DNA from: Suillus spraguei
Lineage: Eukaryota > Basidiomycota > Agaricomycetes > Boletales > Suillaceae
Assembly: GCA_016800925.1 (NCBI GenBank)
Contig: JABCPU010000123.1
Span: 106,744-170,743, forward strand
Direction of reading: 5' to 3'
DNA length: 64,000 nucleotides
Positions 33,868 through 44,518 of the stretch are shown here, piece by piece. The notes beneath the pieces were generated by a model. That model did no database searches. It was not told where the DNA came from and worked only from the letters and a program-made list of their open reading frames with translations. A program made the position numbers and the translations under genes. The number at the start of each line of letters is the position of its first letter. The stretch's first letter is position 1.

Positions 33868-34084
33868 TGATGAGGGCGTCACTGTTTTCAAAGGGGGGCA
33901 CATGGAGTGGGGACCCCCAGGCAGGAGGTTAGGCAGTAGGCAAGGTCACCAGTGTTTGGCAGTGTTTGTAGCATAGGCATAGAGCCCAGATGTAGTAGAG
34001 AAGAACAACACTTCTTCCAGTCCACTCAATAGAGAAAGAGGCTCAGGCCACTCCAGTGTTTTCATTTTAAACTGACTGTTCACA
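33868..34084 (+). other. 3' end of element E with polypurine tract
   Basis: After the E stop (33865-33867) the run AAAGGGGGGCAC (about 33890-33901) looks like a polypurine tract. Sequence beyond it (TGGAGTGGGGACCCCC onwards) would be the 3' LTR start, but no second copy is present to confirm it, and dehydrogenase coding begins within ~200 bp. Confidence 0.45.
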
Positions 34085-34960
34085 CTAATGTTGGGAAGGA
34101 AGATAACATCAAAGGAGCAGTTGATCTTGCTGTCGCAGAATTTGGTAGATTGGATGTGATGGTAGGATCCATATTTTGTGAATGTCTCGACGAGTCTTAA
34201 TACATACTCAGTTCAACAATGTGGGCGTCATGCATACAACAGACAATCATGCCCTCAACACTGAGAAGAAGATCTGGGATCTGACATTGCAAATTAACAT
34301 GAAGGGCATCTGATGGGGCTGTAGGTATGCTATTATGGCTATGCAGTAAAATCCTATAGACGAGGAGAAAGACCTTCATCATTGTGCTTATGGGTGCCTA
34401 CAGTTAGCATGCATGAGAATACACGCATATTTTTGTTTTCTAAAAAGAATATTCACTGTGTTCTTCAGATACTGTGTCCAAGGTAAGCATAATCATTGTT
34501 CGCTAGGATATTTTAGTTTGAAGAAATATCAGCCTGAGGATGCCATGTTGTCCATCACACAAGAGTTTGCGATGGTTCATGTGAGAGAAGGAATTTGTCT
34601 GAACTCCATATGCCTGTAAGCTGAAGTGAGACTTGCTGACCTTAATGCTGACAGTGGACCGCTGAAGACAAGTCAGTGCACAATAACCACATAAAAATCA
34701 ATATTTGCTGACATCATTTTCGAAGGTCTTTTGATAGATTGCCTTGAGACATCAGAAAAGAAAGAGTGCCAGCTTGTTCATCTCCCCATGGGTCGATTTG
34801 GTGAAGCCATAGAACTCACCCAGGCTGTACTGTTCCATACATTTTGCTTGTCTAGCTGAATTCTGATCTTACCATCGCATATGCAGGGGCAAGCGATGAC
34901 AGTGGTTATATGACTGTATGTTTCTTGCCAATTAGTACAAGATCCTTGTTGTAAGGCTAG
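34085..34960 (+). pseudogene. Short-chain dehydrogenase/reductase pseudogene
   Basis: Classical SDR order is visible on the plus strand: AVDLAVAEFGRLDVM, then a 50-bp GT..AG intron (34162-34211), then FNNVGVMHTTDNHA (the NNAG region) and IWDLTLQINMKG. Further on come EFAMVHVREG, then LVHLPMGRFGEAIEL, and finally ASDDSGYMT. The N-terminal cofactor-binding glycine motif is absent. Stops occur inside exons (TGA after MKGI, TAA soon after), and the catalytic YxxxK region reads DTVSK, so Tyr is replaced by Asp. The retained introns mean it came from genomic DNA and is not a processed copy. The substrate cannot be told. It lies between gypsy elements E and G. Confidence 0.8.
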
Positions 34961-35568
34961 CGGTGAGTTCGATAGGGAATTGTTAATGAAACAATGGAGG
35001 TTTAGGGAAGTAAGATGAGTGATTATGGATAGAGACAGATTGTTAGCGATAAGCATGCACAAGACTAGGCTTTTGGGGCAGGTGACAGAACAGGATGTCT
35101 CAAGGATTTTATAAGGTGCTTTTGAGTAGGGATCTTCTAAGGTAGAATTTGCTGTAGATACCAGAGTATACATGAGCTAGATATACAAAAATGATGAGGT
35201 TTTGTCCTGAGCGCACCACTGAAAATAAAGAGGGCTGGAAGATCAAGTGCATAGTTTTTTTGACAGTGGTGAGGAAAATAGTGTCAGTAACAAGGGAAGA
35301 GGACTGAATGTAGACAGAGATAACGAGTTATATAGTAATAGGGACTGGAAGCATGTGGTATGAAGACAGCAGTGTGGTAATAAGGTAAAGAAGGGATGTA
35401 TCCACATGACTCAGATGCGAAGAGTTACTCTTTCTTCACATCAAAGAGTCACGTGGATGACGTCGGTACCTTGCAGTTCAGACGTCTTCATTTTTGAATG
35501 TTAGTCGGTGAGTAAAGGATGCACGATCCTTACACTACCACACTCTTGCTAGTGGGAGAACCCATTTA
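34961..35568. other. No gene recognised; may hold the 5' LTR of element G
   Basis: A minus-strand frame at 34778-35173 is shadow or fragment without a recognised domain. The 300 bp before the G gag should contain its LTR and leader, but no second copy exists here to define the ends. Confidence 0.4.
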
Positions 35569-35676
35569 GACTCTATCGCTCCCCCCAACCATCATTGGAA
35601 CTTCTTCTCTGAAGAATATGAACCTATTCCTGAACCAGAACCCAAAGAACCAGAAACCTTCAAAGACACCAACACA

Positions 35677-36543
35677 ATGTCCACCAAAGAAATCGGCACC
35701 GCTCCTGCCATTTTCAATGGCGATACTTGCACAGCTCAAGGCTTGTCCCTCCAAATGGACGCCTATATGAGCATGAATGACAGTATATACAATACCAATA
35801 AGAGGAAGGTCATCTTTTTCTTAAGTAGAATGACAAAAGGAGAAGCTGCTAAGTGGGCCGAAGGCCAGTTGAAGAAAGCAGTAGCCTCTAAAGACTATGG
35901 AACCTTTGAAGCACTAGCCAAACAATTTAAGGCTATGTTCTATCCAAAGAATGTTGAATAAGCGGCAATCAGGGGGATCTCTTCCATGAAGCAAACAGGA
36001 AGTGTAGCCGTGTACACTTCCATCTTTAGAACCATCTTAGCTGACACCGGCATCAAAGAAGAAAACACCATGATCATGTTCTTTAGGAACAGACTTAAGC
36101 GTGAGATTGTCTCCACTATTCTAGCCTTTGAAATGCTCCTCACCACCTGTGATGGATGGCTCAATAAAGCCCTTGACGTAGAAGTGTATAAGAGCTTGTT
36201 AGCTCCACCTTCCTTTACCAAGGCAAAAGACCCCTATGCTATGGATATAGATAGGGCAGAATTAGACAATGAAGATGAAGGTGAGAAGCGGGTTAAGACT
36301 TATCTAACTCCGCAAGAGCAGGAGCGTAGGCACAAAGGCGGCCACTGCTTCAAATGCGGCAAGAAGGGGCTCACCAAAGATTGCCCTAACCATCCTACAG
36401 TGATGACCAATACTAGAAAGGTAGTCAAGGAATCGTCTGATGACAACTACAAGGAATTCCTTGAATGTAAAGCATTTAAAGTGCGCCAAATGAAGAAGAA
36501 GGCGCCCAAGGAGGAAAGTAGCGATGAAGAGGATTTTGCTTAG
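35677..36543 (+). pseudogene. Element G gag
   Basis: ATG at 35677 (coding may begin earlier, at the acidic stretch near 35600). It encodes a capsid-type domain (LQMDAYMSMNDSIYNTN, GTFEALAKQFKAMFY), one in-frame TAA at 35959-35961, and then the same frame continues to 36543 with a knuckle CFKCGKKGLTKDC and a basic/acidic tail. The His of the CCHC set is not obvious. The protease region starts right after the stop. Confidence 0.8.
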
Positions 36544-36652
36544 GGGAGCCTGCCACAGTGTCAGAAACTCCCAGAATTGGACTTTTAGTACAATCTATTG
36601 CTGATGCTAATTCCATTTGCATTCCACTTACTATCAGATCCACTAAGACCAA

Positions 36653-37599
36653 TGTAAAGATACAACCTAACCTGGGCTGTAGATAAACCATGGCCTAAGC
36701 TAGTATGTGAGTCTTGTGCTCTGTCTAGTCTGCTTCACTTGTGAGAACAAGAGCATTCGACCCTAAAGGGGGATGCCTATTAGTATGGTCAAGTTCGAGT
36801 CAAACTTATGTGCAAAAGAAGTGTCATGGTCAGCAGTAAGGTGTCGCGGTCAGCAATGATGCTGCAGGAACTAGTGTCGTGTGTAGCGGTGCTACCATGG
36901 TCGAGATATAGTCAGAAACAGTTGTGTTGAGCGATAATATCAGCAGTAGCAGGAAGGTTGCGAGCGGTGCAAGGAAACAGTAAAGAAAGCCGTGGTACTT
37001 TCAGCGGTAAAGTAGTGGTGCGTGAGAAGTTCAGTCAAAATAAGAGTCAAAAGTCCAGCGGTATGCCAGTGGTAACAGAGAACGAGCTGATAGATTAATG
37101 AGCGATAAGGAACTTTAAAGACTATGTCCACTACTGGGTAGATCCAGAGCTAGACAATAATCCTGACCTATAGTATGTGCAATGGTGTAAAATCAGGTAC
37201 TGTATCGTGCGGGGTACGCGGTGCTTATATCCTAAATCATGTGTACTTGGAATACTCTAGGCGAGATCAGTAGCTGGAGTGTAGTAACCCCATAAGTAAA
37301 CATAGCGCGAGGCGCTGCAGCACAAGGGACATGTAATAAGGCTTGCCATGGAATCAGTGATAACAAACATAAAACAAACAAACTACGCACCAAATGGAGC
37401 TATGCGGACGCGGCAAGGACATGGAAGGACATCAGTATGTGGAATGAGGTGCAGCAGTCGGTACGGTGTGCGGTAAGCATGGGATGCCGCCAGTAATGCT
37501 AAAGGGGTAAGACAGCCATGGACAAGTGGTAACTCCTATAGACATGAGACAAGTGCCAGAAGATGGGGTTTTAAGCCCAGCACCAATATGTTTGTTACA
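36653..37599 (-). mobile_element. Family D element (D3), 4-bp TSD CCAA/CCGA
   Basis: 947 bp from TGTAAAGATACAACCTAACC to ATGTTTGTTACA. Flanks are CCAA (36649-36652) and CCGA (37600-37603), a 4-bp duplication differing by one CpG-to-CpA change. It splits the G protease. Confidence 0.9.
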
Positions 37600-37765
37600 C
37601 CGACAAAACCACCGTAGCGCCGCACTCATTGATTGTGGTGCTGAAGGAGAGTTTATCAATGAAAAATTCATACATTGAAACTCTATTTGTACCCATAAAC
37701 TCAAAACTCTGATACCAGTACAAAACATAGACAGCACATTAAACAAAGCTGGAAGAATCTCACGG

Positions 37766-38680
37766 TGTGACGGACAAACTCACACTGGGCTTGAAATGAC
37801 ACATTTTCATATAGGTGTCAACCGGTAATCATTATCCTTACCCTTCGCTTCACTGTCCTACTTTACCATGCATTTACCCCTATCTAACGGTATCGTTCGC
37901 ACTCCAGAAGCCTTGTTGCAGTTTAGCGGCTGTACTACGGCAACTTCCCATGAAGCAGTGATCTTCGGCAATCTCCGCAAACCCATTTTGTATCCTCAAG
38001 CAAGATTTACCATCGTCCAATGTCCATTCAGTCCCGCTGGTATGTGATGTTTTGTAAACTATAGTGCAGTCTTATTACATGTCTGCTGCATGTTTATCCT
38101 ATCCCTTCCGTTTCTGTAGCTATTCCTTTGTATAAAATTCCTAGGTACCTGTACTCGTTCCTTACTTTTCCCTTATGGTCACACGGTACTTAGGAATTGT
38201 CACCACTACTGTCTCTAACAGAATAAAGTCTTTCACTGAAGTCACTGTCTCTTAAGAATTGTTTTACTGCTGCATGCACCACCGTCCATTACCCGGCTTT
38301 CCCCATGCTTCACCGCTTGCGCTATGCTCTCCCGGCTTCATCGCTATGCTTCACCCTTGTTTTACCACCAGTTTCCCACACCTTACTGCAGTTTTACCAC
38401 ATGCACTACCGCAGTTTTACCACTTTTGCTACTGCTTGTCTACCGCTTTCCCGCGCTTACCGCTAGTTTCCCATGGACAGGAGGTCACTGCTAGCATCTT
38501 GCTACCTCTGACGGCATTCTCGCACCACAGGTTGGGCATTATTAGACTATACTAACTTAGCATTCCTTTAGGGTTGAACGTTCTTGCCTCGCAAGAGTAG
38601 CAGACTAGGTAGAGCACCAGACTCGCATACTAGCTTAGGCTGTGGTTTATCTACAGCCCAGGCTATATTGTATATTTACA
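37766..38680 (+). mobile_element. Family F element (F2), 4-bp TSD ACGG/ATGG
   Basis: 915 bp from TGTGACGGACAAACTCACAC to TTGTATATTTACA, with flanks ACGG (37762-37765) and ATGG (38681-38684). Related over most of its length to F1 at 29654-30570. Inserted in the G protease, which resumes in frame afterwards. Confidence 0.9.
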
Positions 38681-39047
38681 ATGGTATTGTGATCTTTCCT
38701 TTTTAATGAAAGAAAATCCCATGAGGAAGTATTTCTTCGTAACCTCTCTAGGAGGAGAAGATGCTATCCTAGGAATGACTTGGCTAAAAAAGAAAACCCA
38801 GATATCGATTGGACAACTCAAGAAGTAAACTAAGGGAGCATACCCTAAGGAAAGCAACCCTAGAAGAAGTAGAAGAAGATGAGGAAGTATTCTTTGACAC
38901 ATCTGAAGAAATAGAAGACAAATGGGACCCTGCTGACGAAATTCTCCCACGACTTTTAGATCCAATTGATGATGACGATGATGATGACTTCTATACCACA
39001 ATCCATAAAACTGACAACATTTCACAGACCCTTGCCCAAGACACCGC

Positions 39048-40959
39048 TGTAACGAACATATTGGCGCTGGGCTTGTAAAACCCCATATTTTGACACTGTC
39101 TCACATCTACAGGAGTTACCACTTGTCCATGGCCGTCTTACCCCTTCAGCAGTACCAGCGGCATCCCACACTTACCGCACACCATACCGACTGCCGCACC
39201 ATGTTCCATGTTGTAAAGATACAATCTAGCCTGGGCTGTAGATGAACCACAGCCTAAACTATTATGCGAGTCTTGCGCTCTACCTAGTCTGCTTCACTTG
39301 CAAAGGCAAGAACATTCGACCCTAAAGGGGGATGCCTATTAGTATGGTCAAGTTCGAGCCTAACTTATGTGCGAAACAGGCGTCATGGTCAGTGGTAAGT
39401 TGCTGCGGTCAGCGATGATACCGCCGGAACTAGTGTTGTGTGTAGCGGTGCTTCCGTGGTCAAGATAAGGTCAGTAACAGTTGCATCGAGCAGTGGTCTC
39501 AGCAGTAGTGGTAAGGTTGCAAGCGGTGCAAGGAAACAGTAAAGAAGTCCACAGTACTTTCAGCGGTAAAGTAGCGGTGCATGAGAAGTTTGGTCAAGGT
39601 AACAGTCAAAAGTCCAGTGGTATGCCAGTGGTAACAGAGAACGAGCATGATGCATTAACGAGCGATAAGGAACTTTAAAGACTAAGTCCACTACTGGGTT
39701 GATCCAGAGCTAGACAATAATCCTGACATATAGTATGTGCAATGGTGTAAAATCAGGTACTTGTATTGTGTGGGGTATGCGGTGCTTATATCCTAAATTG
39801 TATGTACTCGAAATACTCTAGGTGAGATCAGTAGCGCTGGAGTGTAGTAACCGCCATAAGTAAACATAGCGCGAGGCGCTGCAGCATGAGGCAACATGTA
39901 ATAAGGCTTGCCGTGGAATCAGTGATAATGAACAGAAAACAAACTACGCACCAAATGGAGCTATGTGGATGCGGCAAGGACATGGAAGGACATCAGTTCA
40001 TGGAACATGGTGCAGCAGTCAGTATGGTGTGCGGTAAGCTTGGGATGCCACCGGTACTGCTAAAGGGGTAAGACAGCCATGGACAAGTGGTAACTCCTGT
40101 AGATGTGAGATGAGTGTCAAAATATGGGGCTTTAAGCCCAGCACCAAGATGTTTGTTACAATGTACCCATGTCCTTCCATGTCCTTGCCATGTCCGCATA
40201 GCTCCATTTGGTGTGTCGTTTGTTTTCTGTTCATTATCACTGATTCCACGGCAAGCCTTATTACATGTTGCCTCGTGCCGCATGCTCGGCTATGTTTACT
40301 TATGGCAGTTACTACACTCCAGTGCTACTGATCTCACCTAGAGTATTCCGAGTACATACAATTTAGGATATAAGCACCACATACCCCGCACGATAGAGAC
40401 ACCTGATTTTACACCATTGCACGTACTATAGGTCAGGATTACTGTCTAGCTCTGGATCTACCCAGTAGTGGACTTGGTCTTAAAGTTTCCTTATCGCTTG
40501 TTAATACATCACGCTTGTTCTCTGTTACCACGGCATACTGCTGGACTTTTGACTGTTACTTGAACTCAACTTTTCACGCACCACTACTTTACCGCTGAAA
40601 GTAATGCAGACTTCTTTACTGTTTCTTTGCACCGCTCGCAACCTTACCGCTACCGCTGAGATCACCGCTTGACATCGCTCGCTCGACACAACTGTTTCTG
40701 ACCTTATCTCGACCATGGTAGCAGTGCTACACACGATGCTAGTTCTGGTGGTATCATCGCTGACCATGGCAAATTACCGCTGACCTTGACGCTTGTTTCG
40801 CACATAAGATAGACTCAAACTTGACCATACTAATAGGCATCCCCCTTTAGGGTCGAACGCTCTTGTTCTTACAAGTGAAGCAGACTAGACGGAGCGCAAG
40901 ACTCACATACTAGTTTAGGCAGTGGTTTATCTACAGCCCAGGCTAGTTGTATCTTTACA
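39048..40959 (+). mobile_element. Family D element (D5) split by D4, 4-bp TSD CCGC/CCAC
   Basis: Starts TGTAACGAACATATTGGCG (39048) and ends AGTTGTATCTTTACA (40959), interrupted by D4 at 39212-40160. Flanks CCGC (39044-39047) and CCAC (40960-40963) differ by a CpG-to-CpA change. The G frame joins across it as DTA then TKPKKTFEEL. It contains GATATAAGCACC as a TATA-like box. Confidence 0.9.
39212..40160 (-). mobile_element. Family D element (D4) nested in D5, TSD ATGT
   Basis: 949 bp from TGTAAAGATACAATCTAGCC to ATGTTTGTTACA, with perfect 4-bp flanks ATGT (39208-39211, 40161-40164). It lies inside another copy of the same family in opposite orientation, so the two together form a large inverted structure. 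Confidence 0.9.
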
Positions 40960-41576
40960 CCACTAAACCCAAGAAGACATTTGAAGAACTCATTGCCAAA
41001 GAGTTCCAACAATATAAAGACATATTTGGTGATGTAGCTAATGGCACTCTTCCCCCAGAATGAAAATATCACCACAAGATCAACCTTAAAGAATCGTTTG
41101 AACCATGGAAATGCAAAATTTATCCATGTAATGCCAAAGAAGAACAGGCAATGAATGACTTCATAAACAAACATCTCGCTAAGGGTACCATTATTCCTTC
41201 TGAATCTCCACAATCATCTCCATTCTTCTTCGTCGGCAAGAAAGATGGATCTCTCTGAGCCTGCCAAGATTATCGTTATCTCAATGAACATATGGTAAAA
41301 AATAACTACCCGCTACCGTTAATCTCAGATCTTATAGATAAACTCAAAGATGCTAAGGGCCCATTTGGCAACCGTTTGTTTGCGTCTGTTTCATTTGTTT
41401 TCATCCATTTGCGTCCGTTTTCATGTGAAATGGAAAACCATGCTTGGCAATGTGTTCATTTCGTTAGATATCTGTCATGCTGCATAATGTGGCATCACAC
41501 TAATACTCGTTTGCTCACTCTAGTCAATCAAATATCCCACTGTCCCTACTCTGTCAACTACTACCAGTCTACTACC

Positions 41577-42800
41577 ATGGCAATCTCTCTCTCATCAGAT
41601 ACCAATTCACTGCAGGAACCTCTGAGTCAAGATCAGGCTGTCAGTACCAAGAAGATTCCACGGAATGCAAAGTGGCTTTCAGGAGATGATGCAAGACTCC
41701 TCGAGTCTCTCAAGACTTTTGCTGATGGAAACTCGGCTGATAATGGCACCTTCAAGTCTGCAGTATTTACAGCTGCTGCTAAGGCCCTCAAAGACAGCCA
41801 CAAGACCAGTGGGGGTGCTCTGAAAACTGCAAAAAGTTGCTCGCATCATTGGGCCACTGTAAGTAGCATTTTTTCTCCATTTTCATGCTGATTTATTGTC
41901 TGTGTCATATACCATACTTCTAATCTCAGATCCGATCGACTCCATATCCGTCCAGTCCACAGATCCTGTCCAGACCACCCATCCGAATGTGCTCACTTCT
42001 CGCACCTTAACTCCCTTGTGTATATCTGCGTCTATCTCCTTTCATCATTCCTCCTGTTTCCGGTATTCCAGCTGTTTATATTTCCGTCCTGTGTCACTGA
42101 TCCGTTTCCTGTGTTCATTTCCGATTCATGCTTACTGATCCGCTGTGCATTAACTAATAGACTTCCGTTACACTTCGTACATAGCCCTCGGTCCCGGACT
42201 TGCTGATTATCCATCTTAGATACTTACAGTATATAAACCACTTGTAGATCTCCATAGAACCTTAGTTCGAATATCATCTTAGATTCTACTCATTCCGCTT
42301 CTTCTGGACTTGAGCCACCCTCTGCTCTAAAGTCACCTTCCGAGACTTAGGATTGATTCCTATAGTCTATATCTCCGACTCTATCTTCAGATAGTCTACC
42401 TCCATTAGTTTCTAGTTAGGAACTCGTTCCGAAGCTAGCCTTAATCTTTGTTCTATCCTTACGTTCCGAATAACCTTCGGACGTAACATATCCGACACCT
42501 TTGGACATCCGGATCCGTCATGCAACTCCTTCCGGATCTTCGGACAAATAACTTCTCCTTGAAATAAGGGGCATTACTCGAGAAAGGGGCACAGTGCACG
42601 AACTGAGGCCAAAGCCCTTCGGATCTCTCTATTTTGAGTACGGTCTTAACAGTCTGTAGTTGAAGGCCAACTGTCTCGTTGTCCAAAAACTATGAGAGCT
42701 ATCTGGATTTGGATGGGGAATCTTGTCAAAATAGGGCAAGGTGGCCACTGCCACTGCAGCTCTCTTTCTGTGGGTGTGGGTTGCCTTAAGAGAGGCTTTG
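41577..42800 (+). pseudogene. Myb/SANT-like DNA-binding protein of the Harbinger element
   Basis: ATG at 41577. Exon 1 (to 41858) encodes [19 protein letters not shown] and a helical region ending HHWAT, the start of a Myb/SANT-like domain. A GTAAGT donor follows. The B solo LTR (41903-42651) lies within the intron, its right duplication abutting the TAG acceptor. Exon 2 starts near 42659 and reads ELSGFGW, a signature I associate with fungal Myb/SANT proteins. It has a TGA where Arg is expected and further stops after it. In Harbinger elements such a protein helps the transposase reach the ends; here it is broken. Confidence 0.7.
41903..42651 (+). mobile_element. Solo LTR, family B, TSD GTCTG
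   Basis: 749 bp, TGTCATATACCATACTTCTA to GTACGGTCTTAACA, with perfect flanks GTCTG (41898-41902, 42652-42656). Promoter-like CAGTATATAAACCACTTGTA near 42.22 kb resembles the TATA region of family A. Third level of nesting: LTR in Harbinger in element G. Confidence 0.95.
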
Positions 42801-43591
42801 AGGGCCTTTCTCTTCCGTAATGAAGTCATACTAGTAGTAGTTGTAGAGCTCGAGCAGCAAACTGATGATTATCATTCATTATCTACATGTGTGACAGCAT
42901 GTGGCACCCATGGGAGCATCCATTTTGCTTCAACATCTGTCCGTTTCAAAATGAACCAAACCAAAACAAATGAAACGAGCAGTTGCTGAATGGGCCCTAA
43001 AGTATTCACCAAAATGGACATTAGGTGGGGATACAATAATGTACGTATGAGAAAATCAGATCAATGGAAGGCAGCATTTGCTACTTCCTGATAACATTTT
43101 GAACCCACCATCATGTTCTTCAGAATGTGTAATTCACCCGCCACTTCCAGTCTACGATGAACGACTTGTTCAGAGACATAATCCAAGAAGGATGGATCAT
43201 TATCTACATGGACGATATACTAATCTTCTCTAGAGACATCAAGACACATCAAGAATGAACTCATAAAGTACTTCAACGACTACGCGATAATCTCCTCCAC
43301 CTCAAACCTGAAAAATGAACCTTCAACATAACCAATATTGAATACCTTGGAATGATCATTAAACCCGGCTCTATCGCAATGGACCCTGCAAAACTCAAAG
43401 GTATATCTGAATGGAAAATTCCCATGAAAGTAAAAGAAGTTTGATCATTCCTCAGATTCGCTAACTTCTACCAATGATTTATTGCTGATTATTCATCCAT
43501 TGCACAACCCTTAATAGATCGTTGATCCCGTAGTACAATACATACAGTGCTTCAAGCACTAACAGACTCTTCTATTCCACCTCTGCTCTGA

Positions 43592-44518
43592 TGTAAAGAT
43601 ACAACCTAACTTGGGCTGTAGATAAACTACCTCCTAAGTTAGTATGTGTGGTCTTGCGCTCTGTCTAGTCTGCTTCACTTGCAAAACAAGAGCGTTTGAC
43701 CCTAAAGGGGATGCCTGTTAGTATGGTCAAGTCCGAGTCAAACCAATGTGTGAAAGTAGCATCGTAGTCAGCGATCAGTTGCCAGTCAGTGATGATGCCA
43801 TCAGAACTAGCATCGTAGAAACAGAGTCAGTATCAGTAACATCGAGCAAGCGGTGGCGAGCGATAATATCAGCAGTAGCAGTAAGGTTGTGAGTGGTGCA
43901 AAGAAACAATAAAGAAGGCTACGGTACTTTCAGCGGTAAAGCAGCGGTGCATGAGAAGTTCAGTCAAAATAGCAATCAAAAGTCCAGCAGTAACAGAGAA
44001 TGAGCATAATCAATTAACAAGTGATAAGGAACTTTAAAGACTAAGTCTACTACTGGGTAGATCCAGAGCTAGACAATAATCCTGACCTATAGTACATGCA
44101 ATGGGGTAAAATCAGGTACTGTATCGTGCGGGGTATGCGGTGCTTATATCCTAAATCATATGTATTCAGAATGCTCTAGGTGAGATCAGTAGTGCTCGAG
44201 TGTAGTAATTGCCATATGTAAACATAACACAAGGTGCTGCAGCATGAGGCGACATGTAATAAGACTTGCCGTGGAATCAGTGATAATGAACATAAAACAA
44301 ACAACACACCAAATGGAGCTATGTGGACGTGGCAAGGACATGGGAGGACATTGGTACGTGGAATGTGGTGCGGCAATCGGTACGGTGTGCAGTAAGCGTG
44401 GAATGCTACCGGGAGTGCTAAAGGGGTAAGACAGCCATGGACAAGTGGTAACTCCTATAGACGTGAGACAAGTGTCAAAAGGTAGGGTTTTAAGCCTAGT
44501 GCCAATATGTTCGTTACA
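43592..44518 (-). mobile_element. Family D element (D6), 4-bp TSD CTGA/CCGA
   Basis: 927 bp from TGTAAAGATACAACCTAACT to ATGTTCGTTACA. Flanks CTGA (43588-43591) and CCGA (44519-44522) are a 4-bp duplication with one CpG-to-TpG change. Inserted between the RT and integrase remnants of G. Confidence 0.9.

Larger units (their letters stand above)
36550..39047 (+). pseudogene. Element G protease and linker, split by D3 and F2
   Basis: Pieces at 36550-36652, 37600-37765 and 38681-39047. Joined, they encode a retropepsin with ALIDCGAEGEFINEKFIH (near 37.63 kb) and SLGGEDAILGMTWLKK (near 38.75 kb), then an acidic linker rich in Asp/Glu. One extra A in the Lys codons near 38.79 kb shifts the frame. 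Confidence 0.8.
41357..42997. mobile_element. PIF/Harbinger-like DNA transposon, TSD TAA
   Basis: Ends are GGGCCCATTTGGCAACCG (41357) and, inverted, GGGCCCATTCAGCAACTG (42997 inwards). The 3-bp duplication is TAA (41354-41356, 42998-43000). Removing element and one TAA restores the G RT frame exactly (KDAK then VFTKMDI). After subtracting the B solo LTR it is ~890 bp and encodes only a Myb/SANT-like protein. No DDE nuclease is present, so it is a non-autonomous or deleted copy. GGGCCC-type ends, TWA duplications and a Myb/SANT partner all fit PIF/Harbinger. Confidence 0.85.

Noticed and set aside
35200..35676. 5' LTR of element G
   Set aside because: No second copy of this sequence occurs in the window and no TG..CA boundaries with support were found.
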